Assembly: GCF_001662875.1 (NCBI RefSeq)
Contig: NZ_JPVZ01000007.1
Location: 124,001-188,000, forward strand
Length of the DNA: 64,000 bases
Source: Thalassospira tepidiphila MCCC 1A03514
GTDB lineage: Bacteria; Pseudomonadota; Alphaproteobacteria; Rhodospirillales; Thalassospiraceae
Direction: 5' to 3'
Shown here: positions 1-8,658 of the stretch, in pieces
Layout of the letters: the number at the start of each line of letters is the position of its first letter
Numbering within the stretch: position 1 is the stretch's first letter
The notes under the pieces: generated by a model
Told to the model about the DNA's origin: nothing
Seen by the model: only the letters and a program-made list of their open reading frames with translations
The model's database searches: none
Program-made: the position numbers and the translations under genes

Positions 1-135
1 CCCCGGTTGTTTTTCGCCCAAAAGTTGATTGCCATTATTTACGCATTTTCTGATGATGCATTAGGGGTTTGGCGCATTCACCCGATGCGTGTCGCAGTTG
101 GTCCGGCAAACATTTCAAACCAAAGGACACGGGCA

Positions 136-723
136 ATGACAAAGATGAAACTTGTGCTGGTGGCGATGATGGCAACGGTCTTGGCGGGCTGTGCCACCGG
201 CCCGCGCATCTATACCGATGCCGATCCGGCGGCCGATTTCGGACAGTATCAGACATTCGCCTTTGTCGAAGGGGCCGGCAAGAATGCCGAGGCGCAATAT
301 CAGACCCTGTCGGGTCAGCGGATCGAGGATGCGATCAACACCGCAATGGTGTCGCGCGGCTATCAGCTTGATATCCATAACCCGGATCTTTTGATCAACT
401 TCCATCTCAAGACCGAGGAAAAGACACGCTCCTCACCGCCGGTTTATATGGGCGGCTATTATGGCTATCGCAGTGGCATGTATGTTGGCTGGCCGGGCTA
501 TGTCGAACCGGGCTATGTCGATAGCTATACCGAAGGCACGCTCAGCATTGATCTGGTTGACCGCCAGACCCGTCAGATGGTCTGGGAAGGCACAGCTGTT
601 TCGCGGGTGACCAGTTCGCTTCGCGAAGCGCCGAATGAAACGGTGCGGGCGGCTGTGGCGTCGATCTTTGCGCAATATCCGTATGTGGCGGGCAATAGCG
701 CGCCCAGAGCCTTGACGCAGTAA
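136..723 (+). CDS. DUF4136-type outer-membrane lipoprotein
   Basis: A predicted 195-residue lipoprotein. The N-terminus is a short basic stretch, a hydrophobic segment and the lipobox LAGC with Cys19 as the lipidation site, so the product should be membrane-anchored in the periplasm. The body (YTDADPAADFGQYQTFAF near the start, a Tyr/Gly-rich GGYYGYRSGMY stretch in the middle, LVDRQTRQMVWEGTA toward the end) has the layout of DUF4136 proteins, whose function is unknown. I chose the ATG at 136 because AAAGGA lies 8 bases upstream and because it places the signal peptide at the N-terminus; an in-frame ATG at position 7 would bury it. Confidence 0.8.
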   Translation: MTKMKLVLVAMMATVLAGCATGPRIYTDADPAADFGQYQTFAFVEGAGKNAEAQYQTLSGQRIEDAINTAMVSRGYQLDIHNPDLLINFHLKTEEKTRSSPPVYMGGYYGYRSGMYVGWPGYVEPGYVDSYTEGTLSIDLVDRQTRQMVWEGTAVSRVTSSLREAPNETVRAAVASIFAQYPYVAGNSAPRALTQ

Positions 724-749
724 GAACGAGGGCCTTGACGCAGTAAGAA
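709..749. repeat. 18-bp direct repeat over the stop codon
   Basis: GCCTTGACGCAGTAAGAA occurs at 709-726 and again at 732-749, a 23-bp period. The first copy holds the lipoprotein stop codon and the second lies just behind it. It looks like a local duplication with no evident function. Confidence 0.85.
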
Positions 750-770
750 AGCGTTCTGACGGAACAAAAA

Positions 771-792
771 ACGGCCCGGATATCCGGGCCGT
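771..792. terminator. Bidirectional intrinsic terminator
   Basis: A 22-bp perfect palindrome (arms ACGGCCCGGAT and its complement), with an A-run on the left and a T-rich tract on the right, between two convergent genes. It can end transcription from both sides. Confidence 0.8.
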
Positions 793-820
793 TTGTCTGT
801 CGATCATGTACTAAATGCGA

Positions 821-1696
821 TCAGTCTTCGCTGGCCGCAACAAAGGCCGTGTAAAGGCCCTGCGCGCGCCGCGTGATCGGGCCGGGCTGCAGGTTGCGGT
901 CATCGAGTTTGACGCAAGGGGCGACCTTGTAATAGTTGCCGGTACCAAAGATTTCGTCGGCCGCTTCGAGTTCTTCGTATTTGCAGGTCTTTTCCACGAC
1001 ATCAACACCGTCTTCACGCAAAAGCTTGATCACGCGCTGGCGGGTCAGGCCATTGAGGAACGTGCCATTGATCGCCGGGGTAAAGACCGTGCCATCCTTG
1101 GCAAAGAACAGGTTGGCATAGGAAAACTCGGCAACATTGCCAATCGGATCGAGCATCACGCCGGTGTCAAAGCCCGAACTGGTGGCCTCGGTCACCGCAC
1201 GGCCGACATTGGGATACAGGCAGGATGCCTTGGCCTCGGTCGGCGCGCTTTCCGGCGACGGGCGGCGGAAGCTTGATTTGCGGGCACTAAAGCCGGTCTG
1301 GATGGCTTCTGGCATTTCACTGACGGAGATGCACAGCACGAACTGCGCACTTTCGGGCGTAGGTGCGATAAAGCCTTCGCCACCAAACACCAGCGGTTTG
1401 ATGTAAAGGGCGAGTTCCGGATCGAACTTTTGAACGCCTTCCTTGACCAGGGCGACGATTTCCTCGGTGGTGATCGTCGGTTTCAGACCCATCAGTTCGG
1501 CCGAGCGGATCACACGCGCACAATGCGGATAGAGGTCCGGCATTTTGCCATTCATGCGGCGTGCACCATCAAACACGGTCGAGGCCATCCAGAAACCATG
1601 GGTTTGCGGCCCCATGATGTTTGGGTTGCCTTCGTGCCATTGGCCCTGATACCAGGTCCAGTTTTTGACAGTGCTATCGGTGGCGGCGTGACCCAT
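821..1696 (-). CDS. Branched-chain amino acid aminotransferase-like (class IV PLP enzyme)
   Basis: A 291-residue fold-type IV PLP aminotransferase of the IlvE/DAT group. The likely Schiff-base lysine is Lys156 in APTEAKASCLYPN, and the Glu of the substrate/PLP region is Glu190 in GNVAEFSYANLFF. The family moves amino groups between 2-oxoglutarate and branched-chain or D-amino acids. Length and the N-terminal WYQGQWHEGN segment fit the short alphaproteobacterial branched-chain type. The start at 1696 has AGGAG eight bases upstream; the longer frame to 1738 adds 14 residues without a ribosome site. A second class IV enzyme lies at 38244-39098. Family is secure, exact substrate is not. Confidence 0.78.
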   Translation of the reverse strand: MGHAATDSTVKNWTWYQGQWHEGNPNIMGPQTHGFWMASTVFDGARRMNGKMPDLYPHCARVIRSAELMGLKPTITTEEIVALVKEGVQKFDPELALYIKPLVFGGEGFIAPTPESAQFVLCISVSEMPEAIQTGFSARKSSFRRPSPESAPTEAKASCLYPNVGRAVTEATSSGFDTGVMLDPIGNVAEFSYANLFFAKDGTVFTPAINGTFLNGLTRQRVIKLLREDGVDVVEKTCKYEELEAADEIFGTGNYYKVAPCVKLDDRNLQPGPITRRAQGLYTAFVAASED

Positions 1697-1882
1697 TTTT
1701 GTACTCCTGTGGGGCGGTTCATTAGCGCTGCCTAGCATAGGATTTTTGCAATCAAATGGTCAAAGAAAACATCACGGTTTTAGTGCCTTTGAAATGTCAT
1801 GAAACCTTGCAAGCAGTTATGCGATAGGTTTTTCTATAGATAGTTGATTTTGAGACGCTTTCCGCTTTGAAAGGAAAACAAG

Positions 1883-2692
1883 ATGGGTGATGACGTCAAA
1901 CTTGATCTCGATGCGCGGTTCGAACATGCCCGTGACGTCATCCGCACTGCCGGAAAGCGGGCGATGGAATATTTCGACGGCAGTGCCGGCGATCTTGAGG
2001 TCGAGGCCAAGGAAAACCCGCTCGATATGGTCAGTATCGCCGACAAGAATGTCGAAGCGATCATTCGCGATCAAATCGCAGACACCTTTCCCGAGGACGG
2101 CTTCCTTGGCGAGGAAATGGGCATCGAAAAGGGCGACAATGATTGCCTGTGGGTGATTGACCCGATTGATGGCACGGCGTGCTTTGTCAATCAGATGCCA
2201 AGCTGGTGCATTTCCATCGCCCTTGTCGTCAAGGGGAAGATCGAGATCGCCCTGATTTATCAGCCGTGTGGCAAGGAATTGTTCAGTGCGCGGCGCGGTC
2301 AGGGTGCGCTTGCCAATGGCGAGCCGATCAAGGCCAGTGACGCCAAAACCGTCGGAGATGGCGTGATGGGGCTTGGCATGTCACATCGCACGACAAGTGA
2401 CTCGATTATGCCGTTTATCAAGGACTTGTTGGATCGCAAGGGCATCTTTATGCGGAACGGATCAGGCGCACTTTCAATGGCCTATGCCGCGGCCGGGCGG
2501 ATGATCGGCTATTACGAACCGCACATCAATCCGTGGGATTGTCTGGCCGGGATCCTGTTGATGCAGGAAGCCGGCGGTTGGGCCAATGATTATCTCGGTG
2601 CACCCGATGCGCTTGAAAATGGCGCACCGATCCTGACAGCCGGGCCCAATGTTGCCGAAGAACTTAAATCCATGACCGGTATCAGCCGTTAG
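1883..2692 (+). CDS. Inositol monophosphatase family protein
   Basis: A 269-residue Mg-dependent phosphatase of the IMPase/CysQ superfamily. The metal-binding motifs are in order: GEE at 76-78, DPIDGT at 93-98 and WDCLAG at 218-223. The family removes phosphate from inositol phosphate, PAP, fructose-1,6-bisphosphate or histidinol phosphate; the sequence does not let me choose among these. AAAGGA stands about 10 bases before the ATG. It is transcribed alone, divergent from the aminotransferase and convergent with the sensor kinase. Confidence 0.85.
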   Translation: MGDDVKLDLDARFEHARDVIRTAGKRAMEYFDGSAGDLEVEAKENPLDMVSIADKNVEAIIRDQIADTFPEDGFLGEEMGIEKGDNDCLWVIDPIDGTACFVNQMPSWCISIALVVKGKIEIALIYQPCGKELFSARRGQGALANGEPIKASDAKTVGDGVMGLGMSHRTTSDSIMPFIKDLLDRKGIFMRNGSGALSMAYAAAGRMIGYYEPHINPWDCLAGILLMQEAGGWANDYLGAPDALENGAPILTAGPNVAEELKSMTGISR

Positions 2693-2704
2693 GCTGGCTG
2701 CGCA

Positions 2705-5700
2705 TCAGGTTGCGGGCGTGTCATTTCGTGCCAGGCGGGCGTCAAATTTGCGGTGAATAAGGCGGGCCAGTTCAGCGTCAATCATCGCGATATCAAGTGG
2801 CTTGGTGCAATAGGCGTCAAAGCCGGTCTCGTGAAAGTTTTCGAGATTGTCGTTCGAAATGTCCGCGGTCAGGGCAAGCACCGGAATGGTCGCCTTGACC
2901 GGATCGTCAAAGGCGCGGATACGTCGGGTAGCCTCGATACCATCAAGAACCGGCATGTGAAGATCCATCAGAACCGCATCGAAATCGGCCCCGGCAAGAA
3001 TATCAAGCGCGATTTGCCCATCAGCAGCCGTGGTAATCGTATGCCCCTGCGCTTCCAGCAGTTTCTGGGCAAGGATACGGTTGATTTCGATGTCCTCAAC
3101 CAAAAGCAGGTTCCATGCGCCCGGATCAGCTGCCTCGGCCTTTTCAGATCGGGCGTCGTCCGGGTTTGCGGTTTGTCCTTCCTGCCGGGCAACGTCGGTT
3201 TCGGTGCTGCGTGGCAAGGTCAGGTCAAACCAGAAACGGCTGCCTTTGCCTTCCTGGCTTTCGACTTGCACCCGGCCGCCCATCGCCTGAACCATGCGCT
3301 GACAAATTGTCAGGCCAAGTCCGGTGCCACCATAACGACGCGTCGTGGTGGTGTCGGCCTGGGTGAAGGCATCAAAGATCGCTTCGAGTTTGTTTGGCGC
3401 AATGCCGATCCCCTCATCGCGCACCGAAATGCGGAATGAAACAGCATCTTCGGTGATGTCGAGTGCCTGCACCACAACCAGAACCTTGCCCTGTTTGGTA
3501 AACTTGATGGCATTGGAAACAAGGTTGGTCAGCACCTGTTTAAGCCTAACAGGATCGCCGGTGACATGGCGCGGCAGTTTCGGATCAATATCAAGTTCAA
3601 GCGTGCTTTCTTGCGCGCGTGCCGGGACCAGCATCATCGAAACAACTTCTTCGCAGATGTGATGAAGGTCAAACGGGTTTTCTTCCAGCACAAGCTTGCC
3701 GGCCTCGATCTTGGAAATATCAAGAATATCGCCAATCAGCGACAGAACATGGCGACCGGCCCCGCGAATGGTCGACAGGTAACTGCGCAGCGTTTCGGTA
3801 TTGGCATCTTTCTCCAGACTGTCACTGGCAAGCTGGGCATAGCCCAAGATGGATGTCATCGGGGAGCGGAATTCATGGCTCATATGGGCGATGAATTCCG
3901 ATTTGGCCCGATCGGCCTGCTGGGCCCGGTTCATGGCGTTTTCGGCAGATGCGCGGGCGTCTTCAAGTTCGCGGGTCCGGGTCTCGACCAGATTGACGAT
4001 GTATTTTTCGGTGCGGTTCAGTGATCGCAGATAGATCAAAAGCAGAATGCTGACTGTGCTGCCAAACACAAAGATCGCCCATGGCTGCCAATAAAGCAGC
4101 GTGCCAAAGCCCGGCTCTGACGGATGCAGGACGATTGTCCAGTCGCGATAGCCAAACGTGAAGTTCGAAACATTCGGGTTGAACGGCTTTTCCAGTTCCT
4201 CTTGAATGTGCTCTATCGCATAGTTGGCTAACCGGTTGGAATAGATAAGTTTTTTATCAGACTCGGATTTCAGGTCGGCAAGATGGATTTCAAAATTCAG
4301 CGGAATGCGCGCCACCCGTGCCGCCCGGCTGATCATGTCGGTCAGGCGCAACACCCCGATGGCAACGCCAAGTGGTGGTCCGGTGCGGTCCCGACGATTT
4401 TCAACCGCCAGAAACGCAAGCGAGGTCACGACCGCCGAATTCGCCTGAACAAGTTCGAGCGGCTCGGTCAGGGTGACATTGCCGGTCTGAAGGGCGGTTT
4501 CGAGCGCGCGTCGGCGCGAAGGTTCGCTCATCATATCAAAGCCGATGACTTTTTCATTCCCCGACCGCGGGAAGACAAAGAAGACCGGATAATAGGTATC
4601 CTGTTCACTTGACGTTTGCAGTTCGCCATCGACAAGGGCGCGAATGGCGAAATTGGTCACCCCGCGCAGCTCGGCATTTTCTTCAATCAGGCCGCGCGCC
4701 CGGCGTTCAACATGCGGCGCCCATTCAAGGGCGGCAACACCGGGCCGACGATTGACCCATGGGGCAATCATCGCATCAAAGGTATTGGCCGAAATGCTGC
4801 CATGGACATCAAACAGGGTCCGGACGGCGATCAGCGCATCGGTGGCCCCGCCAAGTTCTTCGCGAAGGGACGCTTCAAACGCCAGGCGATACTGGTCGGT
4901 CGATGATCGGTCGGCGGCAACAAGCTGGGTATAGGTGTACCAGGATGCCAGCCCCGAGACGCCAAACCCGATCACGCCAATGATGATCGACAATGTCCGG
5001 CGTAACCGATGGACATCTTCGGATTGCCGCCCATCAAGGGTTCGCGTTGTGATCGCGGCAATCCGTTCCATGCCCGCAGCCAGAAACAGGGTGCCGACCG
5101 AAATGGCAATGACATAGCCATAAAGGTTGCGAAGGCCTGTATTCAGCCCGACACCGACAAAGGTTTTATTGCCAAGGGCGGCAAAGACGATGATGTCGGC
5201 AACGATGACGGCGTTGATCAGAACCGCGCCCAGCAGCCCATAGCGCACCGCCCCCCAGATCACCAGCGGTACGGAGACAAAGATAAACAGATATTCGGGC
5301 TTTGAGATCAGCGGCGTTGTCTGAACGGCAGAGGCGAGAACGACGGCCGCAATGACGATGAAGGCAAGCTCGCCATAGTGTTGGAGCGAACGCGATACCG
5401 GCTGCCGGTTCATCAGGCGCAAGGTCAGTGGTCCGACCACAATCGCACCAACCAGATCGCCCAGGAACCAGCCCTGCCAGATTTCGCCGAACTGATCAAA
5501 GTTGCCGATAACAACCATGCTGAGTGTGGTACTGCCCAGAAGGGCCGCTATGGCAGGGCTACATACCGCGCCCAGCGCAAGGAAAACCAGCATGCTGCGG
5601 AATTGCGCCAGTGGATAATTCCCGGCAAGGCGCGTGATCAAAAGGGCGGGCAACACGGCGGCAAGGGTATTGCCCGCCGCAATCATAAGGGCCGCTGGCA

Positions 5701-5950
5701 CCGACGGCGACGTCGCCAGATTAACCAGAAGGGCACCGATGAACACTGCTGGGAAATACCGCCAGCCCCAAAACACCATCGCGGCAATTGCGATGCCCGA
5801 TGGCGGCCAGACAAGGGTGACACTTGTGCCAAAGAACGGAAGTTGCAGTCCGGCATAGCCCGTTGCGAAATAGGCAAGGATAACCACCAGAGAACGCACA
5901 ATGTGATGGCGTTGCAGCGTCAAACGATTGTTCCCCTTCCCCTCTGGCAT
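2705..5950 (-). CDS. MASE1-CHASE hybrid sensor histidine kinase with receiver domain
   Basis: A 1081-residue inner-membrane hybrid kinase. Residues about 15-300 are a multi-pass MASE1 sensor (VTLVWPPSGIAIAA). A transmembrane helix near 325, a periplasmic CHASE domain (about 365-570) and another helix near 610 follow. The HisKA domain carries phospho-accepting His692 in AHMSHEFRSPM. The HATPase has the N box NLVSNAIKFT and the G boxes DEGIGIA and GGTGLGL. A C-terminal receiver has acceptor Asp996 in VLMDLHMPVLDG. No response regulator is adjacent, so output probably goes through a phosphotransfer protein or an unlinked regulator. The ligand is unknown. The start has only a weak ribosome site. 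Confidence 0.88.
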   Translation of the reverse strand: MPEGKGNNRLTLQRHHIVRSLVVILAYFATGYAGLQLPFFGTSVTLVWPPSGIAIAAMVFWGWRYFPAVFIGALLVNLATSPSVPAALMIAAGNTLAAVLPALLITRLAGNYPLAQFRSMLVFLALGAVCSPAIAALLGSTTLSMVVIGNFDQFGEIWQGWFLGDLVGAIVVGPLTLRLMNRQPVSRSLQHYGELAFIVIAAVVLASAVQTTPLISKPEYLFIFVSVPLVIWGAVRYGLLGAVLINAVIVADIIVFAALGNKTFVGVGLNTGLRNLYGYVIAISVGTLFLAAGMERIAAITTRTLDGRQSEDVHRLRRTLSIIIGVIGFGVSGLASWYTYTQLVAADRSSTDQYRLAFEASLREELGGATDALIAVRTLFDVHGSISANTFDAMIAPWVNRRPGVAALEWAPHVERRARGLIEENAELRGVTNFAIRALVDGELQTSSEQDTYYPVFFVFPRSGNEKVIGFDMMSEPSRRRALETALQTGNVTLTEPLELVQANSAVVTSLAFLAVENRRDRTGPPLGVAIGVLRLTDMISRAARVARIPLNFEIHLADLKSESDKKLIYSNRLANYAIEHIQEELEKPFNPNVSNFTFGYRDWTIVLHPSEPGFGTLLYWQPWAIFVFGSTVSILLLIYLRSLNRTEKYIVNLVETRTRELEDARASAENAMNRAQQADRAKSEFIAHMSHEFRSPMTSILGYAQLASDSLEKDANTETLRSYLSTIRGAGRHVLSLIGDILDISKIEAGKLVLEENPFDLHHICEEVVSMMLVPARAQESTLELDIDPKLPRHVTGDPVRLKQVLTNLVSNAIKFTKQGKVLVVVQALDITEDAVSFRISVRDEGIGIAPNKLEAIFDAFTQADTTTTRRYGGTGLGLTICQRMVQAMGGRVQVESQEGKGSRFWFDLTLPRSTETDVARQEGQTANPDDARSEKAEAADPGAWNLLLVEDIEINRILAQKLLEAQGHTITTAADGQIALDILAGADFDAVLMDLHMPVLDGIEATRRIRAFDDPVKATIPVLALTADISNDNLENFHETGFDAYCTKPLDIAMIDAELARLIHRKFDARLARNDTPAT

Positions 5951-6052
5951 CAGCCGGTTCTTTTGCTAAGACCAAATGTAATGTGTCACCGGGCGGATTT
6001 GAATAGATCAATCATCGAATGTGCGCGAAAGGCCAAAGGCTTACTCGAATGC

Positions 6053-6673
6053 TTATTGGCTGCACCACAGTATACGGGCGACCCAGTCGATTTCCTCTGC
6101 CGGAATAAAACGGTCTTCGAAATCGGGATTCAAGGATTTCAACTCCACACCAAGCGCGCCGCGCCGGACCAGTTCCTTGGCCATGACTTCGCCTTCATGG
6201 GTTTTAACCACCACGCGGTCCTTGGGGCGGATGTTTGACGCCGGGCTGACAATGATCAGATCGCCATCGCGAAACACCGGCGCCATGGACTCCCCCGATA
6301 TCCGCAACCCATAGGCGGTTGGATCGTGCAGAGCCGGAAAGGTGATGTCTTCCCATGATCCGCCAACCGGATAACCGGCATCATCAAAAAAGCCGCGATT
6401 GCCCGCCTGGGCAAAGCCGATCACAGGGATACGCCCAGCACCATTGCCATCCACCAGTTCGGAAAATTCCCGGAAACTGACATCGGTGACGGAAAGCACC
6501 TTGGAAATGCTTTCGGTCGACGGCCAGCGTGCCTTGCCTTGGGCTGTGGTGCGCTTGGACCGGTTGAACGTGGTCGGGTCAAGTTGTGCCAGGCGGGCCA
6601 GTCCCGAAGGGGTCAAACCGTGATCTTCGGCGATTTGATCGAGGGCGGCCCATATTTGTTGATGTCTGATCAT
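6053..6673 (-). CDS. S24-family (LexA/CI-like) self-cleaving transcriptional repressor
   Basis: A 206-residue regulator. Residues about 5-70 form a helix-turn-helix region (LTPSGLARLAQLDPTTFNRSK). The C-terminal half is a peptidase S24 domain with catalytic Ser129 (GESMAPVFRDGD) and Lys166 (GEVMAKEL) and a candidate Ala90-Gly91 cleavage bond in FAQAGN. In this family RecA-stimulated autocleavage inactivates the repressor, so DNA damage is the likely inducer. The gene reads away from the phage island. Its upstream palindrome at 6705-6722 recurs in modified form over the island-facing promoter, so it is probably autoregulated and an island repressor (inference). Similar proteins also occur outside prophages. 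Confidence 0.82.
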   Translation of the reverse strand: MIRHQQIWAALDQIAEDHGLTPSGLARLAQLDPTTFNRSKRTTAQGKARWPSTESISKVLSVTDVSFREFSELVDGNGAGRIPVIGFAQAGNRGFFDDAGYPVGGSWEDITFPALHDPTAYGLRISGESMAPVFRDGDLIIVSPASNIRPKDRVVVKTHEGEVMAKELVRRGALGVELKSLNPDFEDRFIPAEEIDWVARILWCSQ

Positions 6674-6704
6674 GCCGCATTCTAGCAGCAGGCAAGATCA
6701 GAAA

Positions 6705-6722
6705 GAAGGAATTAATTCCTTC
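6705..6722. promoter_or_regulatory. Operator candidate upstream of the S24 repressor
   Basis: GAAGGAATTAATTCCTTC is a perfect 18-bp palindrome 32 bp upstream of the S24 start codon, where an autoregulatory operator would lie. Half-sites are AGGA and TCCT separated by 6 bp. Confidence 0.65.
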
Positions 6723-7231
6723 GTTGAGGCTGGAATCGGCATCAGACAACAATCCTGCACGGTTCAGGCGCCGAAAGTCCTGCAAACCGGGCCGTTCTAA
6801 TCACCTTGGGCAAAACAAAAAGTATACCGCATTTCCATCGACCTTGATTGCAGCTTTACCCTTCCATTTCAGTGCCTTGATGACCAACTGGCAGGGGCTT
6901 TGATCGGATTGAAGGCATGTTCCTCATCTTTGGAATAGGAAATTAATCCTTTACAATGAGAACAAAAAGGGATTATAGCTTGCATATCAACACCGGAATT
7001 GCATCTGGAAATAAGTCGGGCCTTCCGGGGATCGACTGAAAAGACGGCGAGAACCGTCGATATGCGCGGGCGGAAAGCCGCCCTTGGGGACATCACAAAC
7101 CATTCATCAAACCAGCGTGCATCGCAAGATGCGCGAACGGGAAAGTTTTATCTTTTTCAAAGGTTTGACGCGGTGAAGGGTTGGTTGCAGGTCCGGTGGA
7201 ATGAACAGGTTTTATCCAGCAGGAGGGCGAC
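6723..7231. other. Control region between the S24 repressor and the phage island
   Basis: About 500 bp without a convincing gene. It holds the second operator-like site and a promoter candidate (6938-6979), a small hairpin GGGCGG-AAAG-CCGCCC around 7069-7084, and the AGGAGG ribosome site (7221-7226) of the first island gene. On the minus strand near 6800-6920 a frame reads like a short Lys-rich, Cys-containing peptide with no ATG/GTG start. I see no integrase, att core or tRNA. Confidence 0.5.
6938..6979 (+). promoter_or_regulatory. Promoter with overlapping S24-type operator, facing the phage island
   Basis: TTTACA (6950-6955) and TATAGC (6974-6979), 18 bp apart, form a plausible sigma-70 promoter directed at the island. 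AGGA-N6-TCCT (6938-6951), the same half-sites and spacing as the palindrome at 6705-6722, overlaps the -35 box, so a bound repressor would block it. Found by eye; no binding data. Confidence 0.5.
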
Positions 7232-7672
7232 GTGACCGAACAACGACTTTTTCCCAAACCGCATTCTGCGCGCAACATCACCCCTTTTTCCAGTGCGAGG
7301 CAGGCGTGGTTCTGGTTCGTGCGCTGTCAGACTGCGCGGATCGAGGGTGCGCGTGTGGTGGCCGACGCGGGCGAGGTGGTCCGACCCTGTGACCCTGATG
7401 ATGTCTATAACGCGGTGATGCGCCTTAAAAAGGCGGGCATTCTGGGCGACCGACATTTGCAGGTACTGGAATATTTCGGGCTGGTTGAACGTGAACCCGA
7501 TTCCCGCGATCCACGCGAAAAGGACAAGGGGGAATTATGGCAACAGGCCCTTGATGCGCTGGAAAATGTTCTGGTGACGCGCGGCATCGTCAAACGCGGG
7601 GAAGACGAAAGTTTCCATCACGAAGATGTCGCTGTTGAACTGGGTGGGGATCTGTCGCCATGCGGGATGTAA
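7232..7672 (+). CDS. Phage-island leading gene, unknown function
   Basis: A 146-residue protein beginning with GTG, supported by a perfect AGGAGG six bases upstream. I do not recognise the family. The middle is helical and contains PCDPDDVYNAVMRLKKAGILGDRHLQVLEYFG, broken only by short turns, which could be a small helix-turn-helix fold. It opens the rightward island transcription unit and overlaps the start of the next gene by 13 bases, so the two are probably translated together. A role in regulation or DNA packaging is possible but unproven. Confidence 0.7.
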   Translation: MTEQRLFPKPHSARNITPFSSARQAWFWFVRCQTARIEGARVVADAGEVVRPCDPDDVYNAVMRLKKAGILGDRHLQVLEYFGLVEREPDSRDPREKDKGELWQQALDALENVLVTRGIVKRGEDESFHHEDVAVELGGDLSPCGM

Positions 7673-8181
7673 CCAACGTGCTCACACAAGCCCAAACCGC
7701 TGAAACAGCACAGGACTCCGCCGGTCCATGGATGGATCACTGGGCCGATCAATCTGCCTCGGGGCACGAGGTTTCAGTGCTTGTCGTCTTTGCCGATGCG
7801 CCGGAAAAGCGATTGTTGCGCATCCTGAAACCGGGCTTTCGCCATTGTTTTTTGCTGGTGTCTGGTGTCCGGGCCGGGGAGTGGATCTGCCTTGATCCGC
7901 AAAGCCATCGGGTGCGCTGCGAAAGCTGGTGCTATTCGCCGATCTTTGATCCGGCGGCCTATTATCGCGGCCTTGGCTATCACTGCATCTGGGCGCGGTA
8001 TCCGACCTCGATTGCGCGCAAGGTTCGCTTCGGCCCGATGAGCTGTGTGGAGCTTATCAAACGTTTTTTGGGTATTTCGGCCTTCTGGATCATCACCCCC
8101 TGGCAGCTGTATCGTCATCTGCAACAGGGGATCGAGTGCGATCACATCGGGGATGTGTTTTTTTCTGAAAAATGTTCTTGA
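7660..8181 (+). CDS. Permuted NlpC/P60-like cysteine hydrolase candidate
   Basis: A 173-residue protein in which a His-containing strand (PGFRHCFLLVSG) precedes a Cys-containing helix (GPMSCVELIKRFLG). This His-then-Cys order matches circularly permuted papain-like amidases of the YiiX/LRAT group rather than classic NlpC/P60 enzymes. If so it would cut an amide or ester bond, perhaps in the cell wall or on a virion-associated substrate. Such genes precede the portal gene in some alphaproteobacterial podovirus-type prophages as I recall them, but this was not checked. It overlaps its upstream neighbour and ends in a strong terminator. Confidence 0.55.
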   Translation: MRDVTNVLTQAQTAETAQDSAGPWMDHWADQSASGHEVSVLVVFADAPEKRLLRILKPGFRHCFLLVSGVRAGEWICLDPQSHRVRCESWCYSPIFDPAAYYRGLGYHCIWARYPTSIARKVRFGPMSCVELIKRFLGISAFWIITPWQLYRHLQQGIECDHIGDVFFSEKCS

Positions 8182-8228
8182 TTTGTTCTTTTTCATGTGG
8201 CATAAGAGACAAATCAACGCCACAGATG

Positions 8229-8263
8229 CGCCCGCAGGGTTCCGACCCTTGCGGGCGTTTTTG
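8229..8263 (+). terminator. Intrinsic terminator ending the first island unit
   Basis: CGCCCGCAAGGGT-type stem (about 12 bp, one mismatch) with a 3-5 base loop, followed by GTTTTTG. It separates the two leading genes from the portal unit. Confidence 0.8.
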
Positions 8264-8293
8264 CGTTTGGGGTGATGGAGCGCGCCGCTCCAG

Positions 8294-8365
8294 ATCCCCG
8301 CCTTCGCGGGGATGACGGTGCCCAAAACAGTGCATGGAACGAACGTCATTCCCGCGCAGGCGGGA
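8294..8365. repeat. BIME-like inverted pair of palindromic repeats, copy 1
   Basis: Two head-to-head palindromic units: ATCCCCGCCTTCGCGGGGAT followed by GACGG, then a 25-base spacer, then CGTCATTCCCGCGCAGGCGG. The spacer resembles that of the copy at 10427-10501, so the whole 72-bp block is the repeat unit. Such elements are typically intergenic chromosomal repeats. Confidence 0.8.
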
Positions 8366-8419
8366 ACCCCGAACCGCAAGCTCAAAACATACATTGATCG
8401 TCACAACCCGGAGGCCCCG

Positions 8420-8656
8420 ATGGGAAGTCTGTTTTCCACGCCGAAACCAGCACGTGCCGCGCCGCCGGTCTCAAAGCCCGCTGCTGTTAAACCCGAAGAC
8501 GACACCAGTGCTGAAGATGCCGCACGCACCGCCCGGACCGAGGCGCTTGAACGCCGCCGGTATGGCCGTGCCAGCCTGATCGGGACAAGTTATCGCGGGC
8601 TTTTGACGGACCGCATCGCCAAGGCGGGCGGTGGCAAGAACCTGTTGGGGGAATAG
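8420..8656 (+). CDS. Small virion/tail-assembly protein (T7 gp7.3-like)
   Basis: A 78-residue Pro/Ala-rich protein whose C-terminal half (ERRRYGRASLIGTSYRGL...KNLLGE) matches the pattern of the small protein that precedes the portal in T7-like and BPP-1-like phages. T7 gp7.3 is a tail-assembly protein. The ATG at 8420 has GGAGG six bases upstream; the longer frame from 8312 runs through the palindromic repeat and is not credible. Stop and portal start are 2 bases apart. Confidence 0.65.
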   Translation: MGSLFSTPKPARAAPPVSKPAAVKPEDDTSAEDAARTARTEALERRRYGRASLIGTSYRGLLTDRIAKAGGGKNLLGE

Positions 8657-8658
8657 GC

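Noticed and set aside
6790-6925. Minus-strand Com-like zinc-ribbon peptide
   Set aside because: The frame has a Lys-rich core and Cys residues, but no ATG/GTG start and a stop codon just upstream; too weak for a gene call.
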